Below the pieces are notes generated by a model. That model was not told where the DNA came from and did no database searches. It saw nothing but the letters and a program-made list of their open reading frames with translations. Shown one piece after another: positions 53,589-60,000 of a DNA stretch of 60,000 nucleotides. A program made the translations under genes and the position numbers. The stretch comes from Bolinopsis microptera (taxonomy: Eukaryota; Ctenophora; Tentaculata; Lobata; Bolinopsidae), in NCBI RefSeq assembly GCF_026151205.1, contig NC_087075.1, forward strand, positions 15,143,628 through 15,203,627, written 5' to 3'. Numbering within the stretch: position 1 is the first letter of the stretch; each line of letters opens with the position of its first letter.

Positions 53589-54140
53589 TCCTATGTATTA
53601 TAGAACTATGATCATAATAAACTACTTTTAGGATAAGAGTGAGAAATAGTGAAACAAACTTTTTAGTGAAACAAATTTAAAATAATGCAAGGGTAGGGGT
53701 AACAGATAGTTATCATGACTTAAGGAACCTTAACCTTATTCCTAACCAAACTGTTGTGTACTCAATTTAAATGTCTAACTAGCCTTTAATAATGGTGGGT
53801 TGTCTTGGATACTGCATTTCCAACTTGGTGCACGCCAGGTTTAAAATAAAATTATTTCCCTCACTTGCTTGGATTAGATTGGCTCACTCCAATGTTAAGA
53901 CTGCGTCGTCACCACTAACCAGTAGATTCATCATACATGAACTGTAGGCACCTAAATTGAATTGATTAGAATAAGTATGTCAAAGATTTCGTTTTCCCTA
54001 ATAGAAGTTTCGATAGTAAATAAAAGGAAAAATGTGTCAAAATGTATTTAATATACATTCAATTAAATCAAGTGATGCGATTGGCAGAGCACAATCAAAT
54101 TTTTAGTGTTGCAATTGGCAGAGCACAATATTTTAAATCT
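53589..54140. other. Non-coding stretch before the RNase H LINE
   Basis: A short direct repeat (GCRATTGGCAGAGCACAAT) at about 54078 and 54113 lies just upstream of the LINE coding sequence. Confidence 0.45.
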
Positions 54141-56891
54141 TTAACAATCTAATATATAAAAGTTTCAAAACGCATGATCTGCTCCATTATTTAGACTCCA
54201 TTAAAGGGGCAGGGATACTAGACAAAATCTACAGCCCTGAAAGAATCGAAAAGGCTCTCCTATCCTTCGATCCCTTGAAGGCTGCAGGACCTGACACTCT
54301 AAAACCTATCATATTCCAGAAAGCCTGGGCTCATATCAAAGACATAACAAAAAACATTATGACAAAAAACCATGAAACGCAACACATCCCAACTTTGTGG
54401 AGGGACTCTCTTGGAATCTTTCTCCCTAAGCCTGGAAAAACCGACTACAACAAAGCTAAGTCATTTCGAACGATCACTCTTTCGCCCGTGATGTTAAAGT
54501 TGCAGGAGAAAGTGATCTTATGGCATATGCAACATGACCTCAACATAGCTAATGATATCAACAAACGACAATTCGGCTTTAAGAAGGGCTGCTCCACAGA
54601 AGCGGCACTTCATAAAGTTACTCACACCATTGAGCGCAGAATAGCCAAGAAAGGATATGTCCTAGGCGTCTTTCTAGATATAGAGGGCGCCTTCGACAAT
54701 GTCTCGTTCAAGGCTATCTCTGAAGCAGTCAAGGCTACGAAAGTGGACTTGGCTACTGCACAGTGGATCATCAACATGGTAACCAATCGATTCATCACAC
54801 TAAATCATAAGGATAAGTCGAGAAGGGTACGGATCAGGCGAGGTTGCCCCCAAGGAGGCATTCTCTCTCCTTTTCTCTGGAATCTGGTAGTCGACGATCT
54901 CCTTTCCTTTACCGCAAAAGACATCCCAGGTTACCTGCAAGCCTTTGCGGATGATCTGTTGTCTCTAGCGGAAGGGGATGATTTAGACATCATCTGGGAC
55001 CGAACATGCAAAACTATTAAAACGATAGAAAATTGGTGCAGAACCAAAGAGCTATCTATTAGCGCCCTTAAAACTCAGATAGTCATGTTTACCTGGAATA
55101 GTAAGTGGACTCTAAGACCTATAACAGTTGGCAACAACATTATAGGTCTTTCCAAGTCTGCTAAATTTCTAGGAGTCACCTTGGACAGCAAACTCAATTT
55201 CAATGAACATATCATCAACACCACCAAAAAAGCCACGGCATCCCTCATGCAATGTCGAAGAGCTGTCGGCCCCACATGGGGTATGAGCCCTAAAACATGC
55301 AAATGGATGTACACGGCTGTCATCCGTCCAATCCTATCCTACTGCTGTAGTATATGGATCAGGGCCACTCAAACGGACTATAACGCGAAGAAACTCAAAC
55401 GTGTGCAGGCATTGGCACTCAGAATGATGTCTGGTGCCATGCCAAGCACACCTTTTATCGCATTGAATCACCTCACCGACACTTCTGACATCATACTGTT
55501 CCTGCAAGGCGAAGCAGCAAAGGGTGCGGCCAGGCTGCAAGCTTATGGCAGCCTCACTCTTGAAACTATCGCCTTCAGGAAGGGAACTATCAAAAATCAT
55601 ACCACTATCAACAAACAATTCATGGCAGACCTCATTATCCCACCTAGAGCAACGAGAGACCTAACAACACCAACCATGATGCTGGGACGGCACTTCACCG
55701 TCACAACTCCTGGAGCCGATAACACTGAATATAGAAATTCACTTCAAAACACCATTGACAACATTACCAGTGAAACGATCACCTGCTACACTGACGGGTC
55801 ACTCACTGACTCAGGATGCGGGGCTGGCTATATCATCACAACTGACAACAATAACACCACCCTTGAAGAAAGATCATTCAAGCTCCCTGATTATTGCACT
55901 GTTTACCAAACAGAGCTCACCGCCATCATTGAAGCTTGCAAATATCTCTCTACCTATACCAACACACACATCATCATATGGTCTGACAGTCTCTCATCTA
56001 TACAAGCTATCTCTGCGCTTTCAACGCGGAGTAGAACTACAAGAGACTGTTACGACTCTCTTAATGCACTCGGATCCAACAACACGCTAGAGATACGATG
56101 GATTGCAGCACACATCGGATTGTGGGGGAACGAAAAAGCAGATGAGCTGGCCAAGCTTGGTACAATCAGTGAATCCACTTTGAAGTGTCCAATTCCTCAA
56201 TCCTACATCAAGCGTCAAATCGACAACAAAGTCAACAGACTGAATCAGGAAACTTGGTTAACTGACGGTCCCAGACACACCAAACTGACACTCGGTCACA
56301 AGCATGCCAAAATCATCAAAAACCTCAACACTACACTCAGCAAAAACAGACAAGATTACAGAACTGCAGTTCACCTCATCACGGGTCACTGCGGCTTAAA
56401 CAACCACCTTCACACCATTTGCAAATCAAACACCAGTGCTTGTCCTATGTGCGGCGACGAAGAGGAAACTGTCTCACACTTTCTTGGACAGTGTCCGGCT
56501 ATTGCCCAAATAAGAGGTCAATATTTCCAGGACTACTACCTCTCTGTCAATGACATATTCGACAACCAACACATCACCACAATTGTCAATTTCGCAAACC
56601 GCACCAAACGCTTAATTGTGCCGGAGGAGCTGGATCAGACCGGGGTGACTTAAAGTATTATTTCATATGCTGTCTCGTCTCGTTTTACTTTTCCAAACCC
56701 AGCTGGCATTAAGCGTATCATTTTGACTCATATAATAACATCTTACACCATCCTCCACCAATCACTCTGATTTCACCGGCAACCTTGCCCAAGGTTGCCA
56801 CACCCCAGAGGTAGGCAGAGCATCTCAATGCTATCCTCTCGTGGGCTATCTTGGCCCAGCCTCTCTTAAAAAAAAAAAAAAAAAAAAAAAA
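54141..56891 (+). mobile_element. 5'-truncated LINE with RNase H, I/jockey-group-like
   Basis: Coding to 56653, then about 215 bases of 3' untranslated sequence and an A24 tail (56868-56891). The endonuclease and ORF1 are missing, so the copy is 5' truncated. The exact 5' border is unclear. Confidence 0.88.
54150..56653 (+). CDS. LINE reverse transcriptase-RNase H-CCHC protein (partial)
   Basis: The open frame extends upstream of 54275 (DSIKGAGILDKIYSPERIEK, then KAAGPDTLKPIIFQKAW). RT motifs: SFRTITLSPVMLKLQEK, FGFKKGCSTEAAL, FLDIEGAFDNVSF, RRGCPQGGILSPFLWNL, AFADDLLSL. A C-terminal RNase H domain follows: TDGSL, TELTAIIEACK, SDSLSSI and AAHIGLWGNEKADELA, giving the D-E-D-D catalytic set. 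A CCHC knuckle (CPMCGDEEETVSHFLGQC) ends it. RNase H removes RNA from the cDNA hybrid. This order is typical of the I group of LINEs. The frame is intact, indicating recent activity. Confidence 0.92.
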
Positions 56892-58024
56892 GGGATGAGA
56901 TTGTAGGAGACTTCTGATAGATGGATCTCATGTTTGGTGTCCACCTTCTTTCCCCGGTACTTAATTAAAAGAATATCCATTTGAGCATATATATTTTAAC
57001 AATTGGTCAAAATATGGGTAAAAAGAAACAATAAACATATAATAACATTTATTGGAATGTGAGAATTTGTATTGTGGCAGGTGGTTGATTTAAGTGCTCC
57101 AAGAAATAATTTTACTTTACAATAGGCAATGATGAGTGGCAGGATTTTGTAGCCCACTAATAAACATTCATCTTCAAATCTTTCGAAAATGGCATTATCT
57201 CATAGAGCAATATATTCTTGGTTTAAAAAGACAACAAAGAAATTTTCAAAAGAAGCCTATAGAAGAAATTCTGCTTGTGTGCTTGTAAGAAATATCAATC
57301 ATCTATACGATGGGAGTTGGGACATAAGATTAAAGGCTCATAATGTTAAGTTATAGAAGTCAAGCACATTGATGCATTTGGGACAAGCCATTAGAACTCA
57401 CTGTACGGCCTCAAGTAGGAAAAATTGTGTGCTTCGTCATGGAGATGGTATGTGAGAATTCATAGACCTGTGATCTACAACAGTCAATATGTTACCAATG
57501 ATTTGAATATCTTTGAAAGTGTCAGATCGAGGATTCAATGAAATCTTATTTGGAGATTTTCACTTTATATCAAAGAATAGGTGATATGATGTTCTATTCT
57601 TCATATATGTATTTACAAAAGGTCGTGAGCATACAGTCTCAAGTCTACAAACATCATTCCCCGAAACTTGTGGACGATATCAAATTTAAAGCTGGAAAAA
57701 TATCAGCCAACAATACAATTTGCTTAAATAGTAAAGAATACGAAAGTTAACATCAAACTAGGCGGTTTGTTTGCTCATAAGTAGTCATTTCTTCTGCATT
57801 AGAATTAGCGCTCGATTCATCAGGCTATATATCTATGCATAACAATAAAAATGTATACAAGCTATATTAAAATGACTCTAGATGCATCAATTACCAAATA
57901 CTTAATTGTTTCAAAATTTATATACTGTGGTCGTACGTCGATTTTTTAATTCAAAACATGGAAATGGGTAGCGCATGGTCGCGCGCGCAACAATAAGGTC
58001 GCATTTGTGATTTCACTATTTTAC
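56892..58024. other. Intergenic stretch with faint coding-like traces
   Basis: A 56-codon frame from ATG 57189 (MALSHRAIYSWFKKTTKKFS...) and the frame 57538-57750 look protein-like but are separated by stops and match nothing I know; possibly a decayed transposase. Otherwise AT-rich. Confidence 0.35.
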
Positions 58025-58215
58025 ATGACGTACGCGTAACGCGCGGACGCAAGCGCGACTAGCAGCGCCAAACGGGATAGAAAATAGCGCGGCTCTATTC
58101 AACGTGGTCCCATCTTGTAGCATTCTTGCTTTGCATCGTCGATCGTTGCTCTGCTTCGCAAAGCAACGATCGCAATGGGTTGACACCGTCAATCAATCAA
58201 ATGATCAGCTCTCAG
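58025..58215. repeat. Dispersed repeat, copy B, with hairpin
   Basis: Counterpart of 52917-53050, more CpG-rich (TACGCGTAACGCGCGGACGC). Contains a hairpin CGATCGTTGCT (58140-58150) with AGCAACGATCG (58162-58172). Confidence 0.7.
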
Positions 58216-58266
58216 TGTCGACGAGTTTTAGTGCATATAATTCCCGGAAATAGTTATAATTACAAT

Positions 58267-59000
58267 ATATAGCCTGGGGTCCCCAGTTTGCAGTTCAATT
58301 TGCGAAGTGTGCTTGCTTTCTGTGAAGGTATAAAACGCACTTTGGATGATAGATATAATTCAAGTGTTTTTACTAAAAGTAGCTGCAGCTTTGTTTGAAC
58401 TTTTGAACGCGTGACGATGACAATTTTTTTGTCCAGTGTTAATGACCTGGCGCGCGCTACTTCATACTTTGCAGCACTTGCATCGGGCTATTATAATTCG
58501 AGAAGAAAGCGATGCAAGCTACTTTGCACTTCGAAGAAAATTAGAAAAGTATTTCATCCATCATATCAAATCTTTTTCAGCCTAGCGCGTACTATCCCTT
58601 TATTACTACTTTTGTATGTTTACAACCTACCAGGACGCGCGCCGAGTTGGACCATGGACTCGTCGACGGTTCAATATATGTTAACGGTTACTGGGCGGCG
58701 CTCAGCCTGTCATTCCGCCGAATCTCTATTCGTTATGTTAATGAACATGATAGCCTGAGGTCCCCAGGTAAGTTAACGGGTGATACTCGTAAAATATCGG
58801 TTCCATATATTAGGACCGTCTACGAGTCTACCAACTCGGCGCGTGTCCTGGTAGGTTATAAACCTACAAAATATATGGAACAGTTATTTTACGAGTATCA
58901 TGCGCCTATTTGCGCGTTTTAGAGGGTTCAATTACGCCAGGCTATGTTTATGAACATAATAGCCTGGGGTCCCTAGGTAACCGTTAATACTACTTCGGAT
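58267..59000. mobile_element. Composite foldback element with nested inverted repeats
   Basis: TAGCCTGRGGTCCCCAGGTAA-like direct repeats at about 58270, 58750 and 58962. Inverted pairs: ACCTACCAGGACGCGCGCC (about 58626) with its complement near 58840; GTGATACTCGTAAAATA (about 58781) with its complement near 58890; and GTTAACGGTTACTGGG (about 58680) with CCCTAGGTAACCGTTAA (about 58971). Open frames here arise from the repeat and are not accepted as genes. Confidence 0.65.
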
Positions 59001-60000
59001 GATTGCAAAAAGTATTATCAATCATTTCATGCGCGGCGCTGTAAGCTACAAATCTATCATGCGAACTCACGTGTTTTGCGCCACCTGGTGTACACAAAAT
59101 ACGTGAGGAGACCGCGCCGCCGTAAATTTGCGGAAACAGTAATACTGTATAGCTTACTCGTTCCCCGGAATAATACGTAACACCCGTATTGAACTAATAG
59201 ATAATCAATTAACATATTACAGCCTTATCATTAATCACATAAAACTATGTTAAAGATGTGAAAACGTCCTCAAAATGAGCGATTAATATACACTAATATT
59301 CGATCGAGGGCCGTATGATGCAATCAGTTTTAGAGCTCTAGGGCTACAATGCGGGTCACATACATAAGGCCATAGAGATATTATTGAAGTTCTTCGATTT
59401 AAGTCAAAAGATTAAGATCGTCCTTAAGCAAGGTCATCTTAAGAATATGAAGTTAATTGGCTTTTTCCTTATTTCCTTATTTAAAGTTGATATTTTTGGT
59501 ACTATTAGAAAGAAGGGGTTGCATCGTATGACCCAAAGAGAATACAAATAAATTAAACCTCTCATGTATGCCAAATTGTTGATCGATAAAATATACGACA
59601 GAATGCAGAGATGTAGGAATTGGTGTTCAACTGTGATTGAAAAGAATATATTTTGCAAATTTGCTTATTATTTTTTTTCTAGCAGCGTTTTCTTAAAAAT
59701 TTCCATCGACCAACAATATGACATTTGAGTTAAAGGATAGAAAACAAAAATATATTAATTCTGACAGTTTAATAAACCTTAAATAAAGGTAAGCGGCAAC
59801 GAGAAGTATCTCGATGTACAAAAATCACAGCCAAACGAAAAACACATCAATTATGGCAATTAAACTACAGTCACCTAATACTTTAACTCTTTAAGTATAC
59901 TAATCAACGATATAATCTATATCAATGGTGACAACACACACTTAAAACGATATAAATGTGTTTACAATAATATAAACCTTTCAACACACCATAAACTTAA
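59001..60000. other. Right-end intergenic stretch
   Basis: AT-rich with CpG-containing patches near 59030-59120. The minus-strand frame 59434-59658 has no support. Nothing else seen. Confidence 0.45.

Noticed and set aside
58411-58922. Two overlapping + frames of 91-115 codons
   Set aside because: They cross nested inverted repeats and share no family features.

Overview
The window is nuclear DNA from an animal. Genes are split by GT-AG introns, there are metazoan gene families (a dystrophin/dystrobrevin relative, mitochondrial acetyl-CoA acetyltransferase, a dual-specificity phosphatase, a secreted beta/gamma-crystallin plus aerolysin-fold protein), four 5'-truncated non-LTR retrotransposons and abundant minisatellites. 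There is no sign of bacterial operon structure. AT-rich intergenic DNA, very divergent dystrobrevin-like exons and the LINE types suggest a marine invertebrate, perhaps a non-bilaterian. The species cannot be fixed from the sequence alone.

Layout. 1-2833: LINE copy (+), followed by a possible last exon of a + strand gene (2970-3071). 3472-4755 (-): intronless secreted protein with two beta/gamma-crystallin-like domains and an aerolysin-like pore-forming domain. 5-7 kb: minisatellites. 7492-28097 (-): 14 recognised coding exons of a dystrobrevin/dystrophin-like gene; its C-terminal end was not found. Its introns hold most of the tandem repeats. 29301-37936 (-): complete 11-exon, 412-residue ACAT1 gene with all catalytic residues. 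39363-39941 (-): dual-specificity phosphatase exon. 42.4-46.9 kb: two truncated LINEs, one split by a 90-bp insertion. 47-54 kb: gene-poor, with decayed retroelement-like coding DNA and a G/C-tipped inverted-repeat element. 54.1-56.9 kb: LINE with an RNase H domain. 57-60 kb: foldback elements, no convincing gene.

Two themes stand out. First, tandem repeats in the two long genes repeatedly span or abut exon-intron junctions, so splice sites themselves have been multiplied: about 49 copies of a branch-point-plus-acceptor unit (22063-26225), four acceptor copies that would each add 19 codons in frame (21214-21440), and duplicated donors at several exons. Second, at least five interspersed elements start with a run of G, end with a run of C and are flanked by 6-8 bp direct repeats (7772-8059, 14820-18519, 15171-15524, 29848-31186, 50938-51649). 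Most have terminal inverted repeats just inside the G/C tips, and several carry tandem or inverted repeats. They look like a family-like class of non-autonomous DNA elements.

The host genes are not an operon. ACAT1 is mitochondrial ketone/isoleucine metabolism, the dystrobrevin-like protein is a membrane-cytoskeleton adaptor, the phosphatase is a signalling enzyme, and the crystallin-aerolysin protein is a secreted pore-former-like protein. Exon calls rest on splice-site consensus, phase agreement between successive exons and family-level protein similarity recognised by eye.
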